The notes beneath the pieces were generated by a model, which did no database searches, was not told the origin of the DNA, and saw only the letters and a list, made by a program, of their open reading frames with translations. Source: Zygnema cylindricum (lineage: Eukaryota > Streptophyta > Zygnematophyceae > Zygnematales > Zygnemataceae). Taken from it: a DNA stretch of 64,000 nt. Positions 54,758 to 64,000 of this stretch are shown here, piece after piece (position 1 is the stretch's first letter; each line of letters begins with the position of its first letter). The stretch is taken from assembly GCA_037447655.1 (NCBI GenBank), contig JBBHKE010000099.1:190278-254277 (forward strand), written 5' to 3'. A program made the position numbers and the translations under genes.

Positions 54758-55384
54758 ATGGCGTCAACCACTTCCACTACTGCCCCTTCACCTCCAAACG
54801 AGTGTTCAGGGGCGTGTTACAATTGGTCCGTAGATACATTGCACTCCATTTACATAAATATCCCTCCATGGAGCAACCTCATTGGCTTCTTCGCCGGATT
54901 CGGACTTTGTGTTTGTACGGGCGTCAACGAATTCGTACAAAACGAAAAAACGTCACAAGGTCGTCTCTCATTGGCTATTTTCGTTTTAGGACTAATTGTT
55001 ACCTGCACAATATTCCTCACTAAATTTGCACAAGACGAAGCCAGCAGACTGAAGGAGACAAAACTGAATATTTTTAAAAAAGTCGCGTCAAAAAATGCAT
55101 CCGAGGGGAAGTACCTGCTGGATGAGAGTACGGATGTACAAGTTGTACGGAAAGGTGAGGACAAAGAAACAACTGACACCCAACCTGGAAATCCAACTTC
55201 AACACAGCAGAAGACAATACTGGAGAAATTGCAATTAGCTGCGTTACTTCAAGGGGTATTCGAGGGGTCGTATTTTCTGAAAACGAGTACGGATGTACAA
55301 GGTGTACGGAAAGGTGAGAACATAGAGCAAACTAACACCCAACCTGGAAAGCCAACTTCAAAACTGTACGGAAAGAATAATTAA
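54758..55384 (+). CDS. Orphan two-helix membrane protein, paralogue 2
   Basis: 208 residues, ATG 54758 to TAA 55382. Same plan as paralogue 1: Ser/Thr-rich N-terminus, IYINIPPWS, membrane helix about 40-56, VNEFVQNEK, membrane helix about 70-89, charged helix, polar tail. The tail holds two copies of a 34-residue module (about 115-148 and 168-201; EGKYLLDESTDVQVVRKGE and EGSYFLKTSTDVQGVRKGE). Paralogue 1 has one. The open frame is kept despite many differences, which favours a real gene. No family recognised; a plasma- or endomembrane protein is a guess. Confidence 0.68.
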   Translation: MASTTSTTAPSPPNECSGACYNWSVDTLHSIYINIPPWSNLIGFFAGFGLCVCTGVNEFVQNEKTSQGRLSLAIFVLGLIVTCTIFLTKFAQDEASRLKETKLNIFKKVASKNASEGKYLLDESTDVQVVRKGEDKETTDTQPGNPTSTQQKTILEKLQLAALLQGVFEGSYFLKTSTDVQGVRKGENIEQTNTQPGKPTSKLYGKNN

Positions 55385-55541
55385 GCTAGCATAAACCTAG
55401 CATGGAGAACCTTAAAGTTATAAAAAGGTTAAAATTAGGGGAAGGATCAGGAAATGTATTTATGGAACTGCTACCAGACCTAGGCTATATGTTTATAATA
55501 GGAACACAGCCATTTATGCACAGCTCATCAATGGTGTTTAA

Positions 55542-55700
55542 CACACGTGTGAAGAGGGACTTCAAACACTCGGGGATCCGAAACCGTTGGACGTAGAAGA
55601 AAGAGGAGAAACATCTTCACCTCTTCAGTTTCGTTATCTCTACAACCCATCGAATAAATTTATCCCTGTTGGGGTAGATTTTTATAAGACACATCAATAA
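55542..55700 (+). CDS. Coding-like fragment of unknown origin
   Basis: An open frame of 52 codons reads GLQTLGDPKPLDVEERGETS and FRYLYNPSNKFIPVGVDFYK before a TAA. Upstream the same frame has YVYNRNTAIYAQLINGV and a TAA. It looks like real protein sequence, perhaps a retroelement or exon relic. No family recognised. Confidence 0.3.
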   Translation, partial: HTCEEGLQTLGDPKPLDVEERGETSSPLQFRYLYNPSNKFIPVGVDFYKTHQ

Positions 55701-56635
55701 CCTCCTCCTCCTCCTCATCCATCCATCCTCCCTCCCTCCCTCCCTCCCTCCCTCCCTCCCTTCCTCCCTCCCTCCTTGCTCCCTCCTTCCGTCACTCCTT
55801 ACTTTGGGTTGCCTTAGATATTGTTGCATAGATGAATTGTACCAATTAAGTCTCATTTTGTTTTTTTTTTAATATTATCTCTTAATTCTTTGACAAAAGT
55901 CACCATTTTTAAGACAAGATGTTGACTGCTTTGCAATAATAGGCGATAAATTTTAGCTTGAAATTTTTGTTACCCACCTTTGAATACAGCTTAGAATTAG
56001 AAATTGATGTTCCATTTGATGTTATTGAGATCCACACCAGTTCTTGTGGAAATAACTACTAGAGGTGAAATAACAATGAGAATACCTAAGACAATAGGTT
56101 TGGTAATCCATAGTTGTTTTATGTTTAACTGCTATTTAAAACAAAAAAATAAGCAAGGGAAGATTTTGATTCTGTAAAATAAATTGGTGTTTGAAGAAAA
56201 TGTATAGAAAGAGGGAAAGTAAGGAGTGAATTTGGGGTTTTCAATTAGGGTTTTCATAGAGAGTAAAATGTCAACCTTGTAGGGACAAAATTCTGTCAAG
56301 ATTTGTCTTTACCGATTATGAATTGCTGTAAGAAGTTTGATAAAAGGAATGTAAATAAACAATTCAATAAGAATGTTGTATAAGTTGGAATCAATTGTTT
56401 CATGGTTTTTTTTTTCGCATCTTTTCATTTATCCTCCATTTCGTTTTTTTTAATTGTTCCTTTTCTAAAAAAATGGCAATTATGTATATGATGTCAAATT
56501 TAATTTACCTATTAAGTCACTATGTCATTCACTTGCTATGTTTAACATCCGATGTTTCCATCTAGTTTGTTCATCCGATTTGCAATTATTTCATTCAGAT
56601 TCCACTCAAACATTTGTTTATTATTAATTGTGCTT
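55701..56635. other. Intergenic, no gene
   Basis: A (CTCC)n tract at 55705-55795, then AT-rich sequence with no supported frame. Confidence 0.6.
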
Positions 56636-56705
56636 TCAACAAACTTCGGGCATAGATTGTTGAAGAAGTAACGCAAAATTAGTTTTGTTTATTATCTTTG
56701 TCTTT

Positions 56706-56835
56706 TTCAACAAATGTTGGCGTCGATTGTTGAACAAGTAACCGCAAAATTTGGCGCGCCTGTTCAAATTGCCAACTTCATTGTCACGACGGGGTCAGCT
56801 AAGTTCAAAATTAACGGTTTACAGTACATGTATAG
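56706..56835 (+). CDS. Exon-like open frame of unknown function
   Basis: The frame MLASIVEQVTAKFGAPVQIA continues FIVTTGSAKFKIN up to a possible GT donor. The first 48 bases are repeated in degenerate form at 56636-56684. Beyond about 56820 the frame becomes AT-rich and less convincing. Could be one exon or a decayed element. Confidence 0.3.
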
Positions 56836-57117
56836 GCTAGGACGGTTCATAGTACATACAAAGTCCTATAAAAAACAAACAACAAAAAACGACATTGTGC
56901 ACATGTCCATTATCAACATACAATTATGGTTCCATGTTGTCCTGTGGCATAAGCCTTTTTCAACCATACATGTCCCATGTCCGTGGCAAATGACAATGCC
57001 ATGATGCCCAATTCCATGTCTTTGCCAACTACAAATTTTCTCCTTCAATTCCACCTTTGATAGTTATGGTGTTGATTCCAAGAAGTTATGGGATGTGACC
57101 AATCATCGGAATTCATT

Positions 57118-57915
57118 TCCAAACTCTTTCCCTCTCCCTCTTACTCTCCCTCTTACTCTCCCTCTTACTCTCCCTCTCTCTATACCTCTCCCTCACCCTC
57201 GTCCTCTCCCTCTTCTCCCTATCCCTATCCCTTTCCTTCTCCCTCTCTCTTTGCCTCATCTTCTCCCCTCCCTCTCCCTTTCTCTCTCCCTCTTCCACTT
57301 CCTCTCCATCTCCTTCCCCCTCCCCCTCCCTCTTTCCCTCCCCCTCCTCTCCCTACCTTTCCTCTTACTCCATCTTTCCCTTCCCCATCCTTCCCCCCTC
57401 CCCTCCCCTCCCCCTCACCCTTCCCCTTCCCCTCTACCTCCCGCTAGCCTCCTCCCTCTTTACCCCTCCTCCCCCTCCACTTCAACCTCACTCTCCACAC
57501 TCCCCTCTCCCTCCCCCTTCCCCTCCCTCCTCCCCCACCCTCCCACTCCCTCTCCCCCTCTCCCTCCTTCCCCTTCCTCTCTCACTCCCCTTTCCGTTCT
57601 CCTTTTTCCACTCCCCTTTCCCTTTTTCTCCCCGTCCCGTTCCCCTCCTCCTCCCCTCTACCCTCCTTTTTCTCCATCCCCTCCTCCCCTTCCCCCCCCC
57701 CCTCCCATTCTCCCTGCACCTTCCTTCCACTCCCTCTCCCCCCCTCCCTCTCCCGCTCCCGCTCCCACTCCCCCTTCCTGTCCCTCTATAAGCCCTCTCT
57801 CTCTCTCCATCCCCTTCTTTATCTCCCTACCACTCCCCCTACTTATTCCCTCGCCCTCCCCTACCCCTGCCCTTCCCCCTTCCCCTTCATTCCCCTTCCT
57901 CTCCCTTTCCATCTC
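57118..57915 (+). repeat. 800-base pyrimidine tract (CCCTCT)n
   Basis: Almost 800 bases of C and T with few purines, degenerate CCCTCT and CCCCTTCC units. Long frames on both strands (Pro/Leu/Ser on plus, Gly/Arg/Glu on minus) are artefacts. Confidence 0.95.
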
Positions 57916-58552
57916 AGTTGAATCTCATGTAACTAACTACATTTTCTTCATTTTTCCATAAGAGAAGTTTCTAATTCCTAAATCATTTTTCGCATTTGTA
58001 TAAGATCTATATGTATAATGTGTATGTATAATTTATATGTATAATATCTATATATTCTATATACATCACATGTATAAGTTCTTTACATAAACTTTTTTAC
58101 TTCTAACTTTTTTCATGACCTATTCCATTCGAGTCATGTCATTTCCAATAGAAAAAAAAAAGTCTAAAGTACATGTGACATATGTTGACATAGTTCCAGT
58201 TTTATTGAATATGTTTGTTGGAATACAGCTGTCGAAAGTGAATACAACTAAGTACAACAAAATTACAACAGTGTGGTTATCATGTAAACATCAGTTAATT
58301 GTTCACTTAGGTTTAATTGACTATAAACCAAAGAGGAGAGAGGAGAGAGAGGAGTTAAGAGGAGGATAGAGGAGTAAGAGGAGGGAGGAGAGGTAAGAGG
58401 AGAGAGGGAGTTAAGAGGAAGGTTGCAATCTTCCTTGACTTTTACAAAAAGGAAGGTGTATGAAAAGAGTTTCTCTTAGTGTATCTACAAATCAAGGAAA
58501 AGAGACTAGACGTGTATGTAACTCAACAACATGAAATTCTATGGGCTCCATT
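57916..58552. other. Intergenic, no gene
   Basis: AT-rich sequence with TATGTATAA repeats at 58005-58080 and a GAGGA tract at 58330-58425. No supported gene. Confidence 0.55.
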
Positions 58553-60850
58553 GTGTAGAAATTAATGGTCTTTTTAAAGTATTTTCTAGGTCTGAATAGA
58601 AATAAGAAAGAAGCCGAGGCAGTCTATCTCTAACTTCTCTCTCCAACTTCTCAAACTTGTCGCAGTCATTGAGAAATTGGAGAAAGAGCTAGAGCCATGG
58701 CTACCTAGGCTATCCAGAGGTTTACGGGAAAATATATTTTAGTTTGGGGTTTAATTTACTAAAATATATGTACCGGCGACAGGATTTGATCCCGGTACCT
58801 GCCGGCCGGCAGACAGCCAATAGCCGGTAGCCTTAGCCGTTAAGTCTAGGAGTAGTGTTATGTATTATATGGTTTGATAATTACTTAAACATTTATACGT
58901 AGGATAGTTCATTTAACTGTAACTGATTACGGGAGACATATATCCAGTAAATGTAAAAGTACGGATTCCTGTACGGATAAGAAACCAATACCGCGCATTT
59001 AATTCTTTAGTGAAACGAATACCGCGCATGTATTTATTACGGCTACGATTAAATGTGAATTTAATCGGACGGCCGCAATTAACGCCGAGATCGCGGAAGA
59101 GGATTTCGGCGGTTTGTGGTCATCGCCACATCGGATGACACGTGGCGGAATGACATTGGATCGCGGCATCTCCGAGGATTAAGGGAGCGAATCCGGACAT
59201 ACCACGTGTCGACATTTAGGCCATGTCGTACAATGGCCGTACATAAAGTACACCGGCAGCTGTACTTTTGTGTACGAAACTGAAATCTGATTGGCTCCGT
59301 ACATCAGTAGATAGAGTCTGTGAGAGAGATAGGACTTAGAAAAATTAGAAGATAGGACCCTCTCTCCCAGAGAGCTTCTGTAAAAAAGGTCAACTTTGAC
59401 CCTCCATAACTTACTGCTCAAGGGAGCAAATTCAGAGATTCTTTTTGCTATCGACTCACGGGAGTCTTGTCTTCACAGGGGTGAAGTTGGTCAGAGTTTT
59501 TGTCTGCCAGGGTGGCAGTTATTTTTGCTGAAACACAAAGGGGTCAGGGTTATCCTAGAGGCTTCTTGGAAGTTGTCCACTCTGAGGACTTATGGAGGTC
59601 TCAGAGTTTCACATTGCCCTCAGAATTCGCAGATCAAAAAGAAGTTAATCTAGGTGATGCCGACTCCAAGTTGATATAAACCCAAATGAATGATCCCTTG
59701 ACAATGAAAACCCTAATACACCTTCACCCCTGTGAAGAGAAGACCTTGTGTATGCTCAGTTCCACCACAGAATGCAAAGCTTGAATATGTGTTTTGGACA
59801 ATATTCCCCACTTTGACTTTCCCACTGAGTAAGTGCCACCCTGGCACCCAAAGACTTTGACCGACTACACCCTTGTGTAGCTTGGACTCCCGTGAGTCCG
59901 AAGCAAAAAGAATCACTGAATTTGCTCACCCGAGCATTAAGTTATGGCAGGTCAAAGATGACCTTTATAGTTACAAGCTCTCTTAGAGAGAGGTAGCTAA
60001 ATATTACTAATTCTTGGTCTGCCTACTCACGACTACCTACTACTAAACCCTAGTCCAATAGAAACACTATATAGTACAAGAAGGTAGAATGGGCGATGTA
60101 CTTATTGTACATCCATTGTATGACAAGGTCTACAAGGTGACACCTATCAAATCGGAAGCCATGGTTCCTCCTCCCATCTTGTCTGGTATCAAATAATGTG
60201 GCGCCACGAGGCACCGCATGACAGTATCTCCGTATGCCGCCAAAAGCTCACTTCGCGTGGCGGCTATAATGCGGGCCGTTCGATCAAAACATATTTTACA
60301 CGGTTCAGATTCGCGTAGATGCATGAATTGTTCCTTTTCGTTAGTCTGGTGTTAATTAGCTGTCACTTTAATATATATTAATCTTTGAAACTCATCACGT
60401 GTATTGTTTCGTTAATGCCTTATTGGATAAGGCGTACCACTCCAAATATTTCCAAAGACATAGGCTCAAATCCGGTCTTGAGCAGCTTTTGGTTATTTGT
60501 TATTTGTTTAGAATTCTCTACTTGTACATTTATAAATAGTTATTGTACCCTTCGCATTTCATCGTTGACTCTAAGCTATAGGCTAAAGCTAACGACTATT
60601 AAGGATGGTAGGTACTAGGATCAAATTCTTATTCTGACATTTCTCTTTTGGTACAAACTATGAATTAGCCTATCCTCTTTAGACAGTCCTCTTTAGACAG
60701 TCATGGCTCTAGCTCTCTCTCTGGTCTTCAGTGACTGCAACAAGTATGGGGATCGGAGAGAGTTGAGCGAGAAGCAGGCCGTCTTTGTTGACTTACTCTA
60801 TATATTTTTCCAATACAGACCTGAAAAATACATAAATTTCAACACAACAT
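58553..60850. mobile_element. Inverted pair of the 1.1-kb repeat units
   Basis: 58553-59620 is an inverted copy of the unit at 18840-19965 (TGTGTAGAAATTAATGGTC at the start; ACACGTGGCGGAATGACATT inside). 59620-60850 is a direct copy of the unit type at 17676 (GACTCCAAGTTGATATAAAC; ending GACCTGAAAAATAC). Both have tRNA-like boxes. The head-to-head arrangement differs from the head-to-tail pair in the chromovirus. No protein frame. Confidence 0.65.
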
Positions 60851-62187
60851 TTAAATCTATAGGGGTACAAAGTGAATTTGAAATTTTTGGATGTCTATTA
60901 TTGGCACTCAACTTGTCTTGGCGTGTAAATTTGACATATTTTCCCCAAAAGCCGCTTATTTTCCTTAGAGTTTGACTCCATTATTCTTTGTAAACATTTG
61001 ATGTATTTCTCTAGAAATTGTGGTTTGCATATTAAAGGTAACATTCACACAAATATTTGGATCTCATTTTCAGAAGTCTCTGCTGAAACATTTACTTAAC
61101 CAGTACGTAAACAGTACTATAGTAAAACCTAACTATCTAATTAACTTAACTACTAGATAGTTGATAAATTAAATGTTACATAAGGATCAAAACAATCAAA
61201 TTGACTACTTTAATCGAACAATTACAATTGAGACGGAACTCCAACATGTCATGAAATTGCAAGGAACACAGACAAACACTCTGATTGAATCTTAATGCCA
61301 TGATTCAATATTGGACGTAAACAATTTACATAAAAACCGGCAAATAGTGAAAAAAATAGCCCAATTTGGATTTGGCAAATACATTTATTGCCATTTTCAG
61401 GAAAAAGAAAAAACACAATAAGGATAATGCATGATAACCTGTGAGAGAAAGCCATGTAAAAATGATTCCAAATTATTCAACATTGTTTTTTGTTTCTTTG
61501 ATTAACCTTTAGGAGTATTATCAAAAATCTGACAACGAGATCGATTAGAAAAGACAAATCTTCACTGAACTGTACCGTTCAAAGCTTTGCAGTTACTTGA
61601 TCTAAAAAAAAAAGTTGGAAACCTAACTTCCTTTTGACTTCCACTCATTATTGATCTCAGTCTCTCCATACATTATCTTCAACCACCGAGTCTTACAAAA
61701 GAAATACATTCCCTTGGTTTTTTTTTCTTTCAAATAATTAGAAAACAACTAGAAACAGCTAAACCTACTGACATTTTTTGGTTTAGGTATTCATGTTTTT
61801 TTATGAGCCTCCATAATTATCTCCACAAGAATTTGTGTGGGATCTCAATAACTTTAAATAAAAATAGTGTTTTCTAAATCGACAAGTTAAAGCAAGGATG
61901 TTTAGCAATAGATGCAACCCTAAAATGTACATTCTATTAGTGCATAAATGGTCCAGATATTGTCTTGAAATGTGAGGTCAAGGAAATGTAAAGTAATAAC
62001 TAGAAAAAACTTAAAATTGAGATTAAGTGAATACAATTTATTTAAGCAATAATATTTAAGGAAACTCAAAAAGTATTGGAAATGAAAAAGTTTCCCTTCT
62101 CCTACGTTATTAACAAGGAAGCTTTGATATCCCCGCGTTATTTTTTCTGCATCTAATAAAATGTCATACATTTTTTGATATCCACCC
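60851..62187. other. Intergenic, no gene
   Basis: AT-rich sequence without supported coding frames. Short Phe/Leu/Lys-rich frames at 60703-62240 look random. Confidence 0.55.
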
Positions 62188-62309
62188 TTAAATGTGTACC
62201 AACAAACAAGAAAGGAAGATTTTTTCTTTTCTTTTAGCAACCAATAAAGAGTAATAGATTTTCAGCAAAACGTCCGGCTCTATTTTGAGCAATACCCGCC
62301 GCGACAGAT

Positions 62310-62578
62310 GCTGCCACCGAACTACTTGGATCAGCGCCCGGTGCAGGCGGCGCTGCCGTCGATGTACTTTGATCAGCGCCCTGCGGTGGCAGCGCTGCCG
62401 TCGATGTACTTTGATCGGCGCCTTGCGGTGGCGGCGCTGCCGTCGATGTACTTTGATCGGCTCCCTGCGGTGGCGGCGCTGCCGTCGATGTACTTTGATC
62501 GGCGCCCTGCGGTGGCGGCGCTGCCGTTTATGTACTTTGATCAGCACCGGGTGCTGGCGGCGCTGCCGTCGATCTAAT
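62310..62578. repeat. 42-bp coding-like tandem repeat, about six units
   Basis: Units of 42 bases contain GCGCTGCCGTCGATGTACTT. Because 42 is divisible by three, several frames stay open: plus (MYFDRRPAVAALPS), minus (RRQRRHRRAPIKVH) and a second minus frame (AAPPPQGADQSTST) with one TAA. The last looks most like a Pro/Ala linker, but I cannot choose. GC content is far above the surroundings. Confidence 0.85.
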
Positions 62579-62646
62579 TTCAACATCGTCTTGCGGTGGC
62601 CTCTCCGCCGTCAATCTCCTTGGAGGAACGCCGAGCGTTGTCGCTG

Positions 62647-62973
62647 TCAATCTATGTGAGCTAGCCTTGACACCTCAGCCACCAAACTATCACGAGCGCT
62701 CCCCACAACTGTTATGAAAGTATTTTGAGCAAGGTCTAGCTTTCTCGGCGACACGTCAGCATCAGCGTTGGCTAATCTCACCTTCAGATTATTTTGAGAC
62801 ACGGCGAGCGTTGACATCATAAATTTCTCTTGAGCATCCCGCAGAGATGAAACTGTTCTCGGGAGCTTATCTTGAGCAGATTCCAGATCTATCATCAAAT
62901 CACTTAAAGCTAATTTAGATTTTCTGAAAGATCTTGAGCAAAAAACATTAACTCTTAATAATTCACAAAACAT
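62647..62973 (-). CDS. Possible coiled-coil ORF beside the 42-bp repeat
   Basis: A minus-strand frame of 108 residues with a helical, repeat-like pattern (LRDAQEKF, LDLAQNTF, DLESAQDKL at spaced positions), ending just before the 42-bp repeat. It may be part of the same coding unit as the repeat in another frame. Its upstream end runs into the copia LTR. Unknown family. Confidence 0.35.
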   Translation of the reverse strand: MFCELLRVNVFCSRSFRKSKLALSDLMIDLESAQDKLPRTVSSLRDAQEKFMMSTLAVSQNNLKVRLANADADVSPRKLDLAQNTFITVVGSARDSLVAEVSRLAHID

Positions 62974-63576
62974 ATCACATTACACAGCCGAAGCTCATAA
63001 TAGACAAGAGGAATATTCACCCAAAAAGATTTATAAGTGTTCTTGGCCGAAGCCCCTTTACATCATCTCTTCTCTCTTCTCTCTCTTCTCTCTCTTCTTT
63101 AAAGAATCTCTTACTCCAAGATTAATTCTCTATGATTCAATCATATAAGAGTGAAATCTCTGCACAAATACATTGCTGCCTATATACTCGCTACTCTGCA
63201 CTAAGAGACAACAAGGTAAGACTAAGACAAGCATAAATTAGCGTAGAGACGAAGTTTGTCCCTTGCTGATTGTGCACTCTTCAATGAAAGTTCCACGAAG
63301 GAAGGCGCACGCGCTTTCTTCCTTCGAAACATCTAACTCCAAACATTGACTTTACACGTGTCACTTCACGAACACACCTGCACGCAAATTGAAACACTTG
63401 CGCACGAAACAAACACGTGACGCAAAACGAAATAGAACATTTTGTTCGCGGATATCAAAAGTACCGTCGTGAAACACCTTAGTACTTTTTGTATGATGAC
63501 GCGACACTTCGCGTCAAGCAAACAAATGTTGGTATGACGTTTCACGAAATGTCACGAAAACGACAATAACCTAACA
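62935..63576 (-). repeat. LTR of a copia element (3' LTR, minus strand)
   Basis: Matches the solo LTR at 41630 (CACAGC-GAAG-TCATAAT, CGAAGCC-CTTTACATCA, AGACAACAAGGTAAGAC). It ends CCTAACA at 63576, followed by ATCCCCCTCTTATT, the inverse of a polypurine tract. The left limit is uncertain. Confidence 0.75.
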
Positions 63577-64000
63577 ATCCCCCTCTTATTGTCGGAATCG
63601 CCAAACTCTTCAAAATAATCCAAGTTTTGGTCGCCCCCTCTCAAATACATCATGCGTAGCTGCTTTCGTCAACTAATCTGCTGCCTCCTCTTTTGTCGGT
63701 ACGTACGAAAATACAATCTCGTTCGCTGTAACCAAATCTCTTACAAAATCTCTCTACAATATTGAGCTTGACTCAATTTAATGTTCCCCTGTTTGTCGCG
63801 TATCACTTCAATCCCCAAAATATTTCGTACTTCTCCAAGATCCGTTACTTTGAAATGTAATTGAAGGTAACGTTTCAACTCATCAATGCGCTCCAACTTG
63901 TCGCATGCCATCAAGAAATCATCCACATAAACAGAAAAGATGATTTGGTCAACTCCTTCACCTTTTACGTAAACTCCAGAATCGGACGTAGTCCGTACAA
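63577..64000 (-). pseudogene. Ty1/copia RT and RNase H end, truncated by the window
   Basis: The minus strand reads YVDDFLMACDKLERIDELKR (the RT catalytic YVDD), FKVTDLGEVRNILGIEV and LSQAQYCREIL. The frame then joins directly to the RNase H end (near AADQL and THDVFERGR), so the segment between is deleted. It continues beyond the window. Confidence 0.85.

Larger units (their letters stand above)
49257..55450 (+). repeat. Segmental duplication, unit 2
   Basis: Colinear with 36025-43430. The left edge lies just before the acceptor of the duplicated GST exon 5. The right edge is about 50 bases past paralogue 2 of the membrane gene. Across GST exons 5 and 6 the two units differ at about 15 of 276 positions by eye. 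Confidence 0.85.

Noticed and set aside
57095-57961. Long Pro/Leu/Ser frame and its opposite-strand partners
   Set aside because: Produced entirely by the pyrimidine tract; no domain, and all frames lack stops for compositional reasons.

Overview
This window is eukaryotic nuclear DNA. Coding segments are split by GT-AG introns of hundreds of bases. The few host genes belong to eukaryotic families (an NKAP-type SynMuv-domain nuclear protein, a Ure2/YfcG-type glutathione S-transferase, a CAMK-like protein kinase). Most of the rest is transposable elements in layers: a Ty3/gypsy chromovirus, Ty1/copia relics and many terminal-inverted-repeat elements. I cannot name the species. A repeat-rich protist or alga would fit, but that is inference. 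I saw no rRNA gene, canonical tRNA gene or CRISPR array.

Layout. 1-8.5 kb: three exons of an unidentified helical protein, then the C-lobe of a protein kinase, with low-complexity introns. 8.5-10.8 kb: mostly non-coding, with one possible minus-strand membrane exon. 11.1-25.1 kb: three hAT-like foldback elements back to back. The third is split by a 9.6-kb chromovirus, which is itself split by a 2.3-kb repeat; MITE-like elements sit in the remaining arms. 25.3-28.6 kb: Harbinger-like elements and nested MITEs. 28.7-37 kb: the two best host genes, NKAP (29159-31333) and a six-exon GST (32103-36936).

36-55.5 kb is one old tandem segmental duplication. Unit 1 (about 36025-43430) holds the 3' end of the GST gene, a large foldback element and an orphan two-helix membrane-protein gene. 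Unit 2 (about 49257-55450) repeats this order with a dead GST 3' copy and a paralogous membrane-protein gene. A decayed copia element and other retroelement fragments lie between the units. 55.5-64 kb: pyrimidine tracts, a second copy of the 1.1-kb repeat pair seen inside the chromovirus, a 42-bp coding-like tandem repeat, and the 3' end of another copia element on the minus strand.

The most distinctive signals are: (1) a MITE superfamily sharing one terminal repeat but not interiors, inserting at TA and repeatedly at the same site of a 62-bp satellite; (2) a chromovirus with a long extra acidic/coiled-coil region after its chromodomain; (3) partial copies of exon ends lying beside the real exons in introns full of purine/pyrimidine tracts; (4) a recently duplicated orphan membrane-protein family, one member of which takes its stop codon from a MITE.
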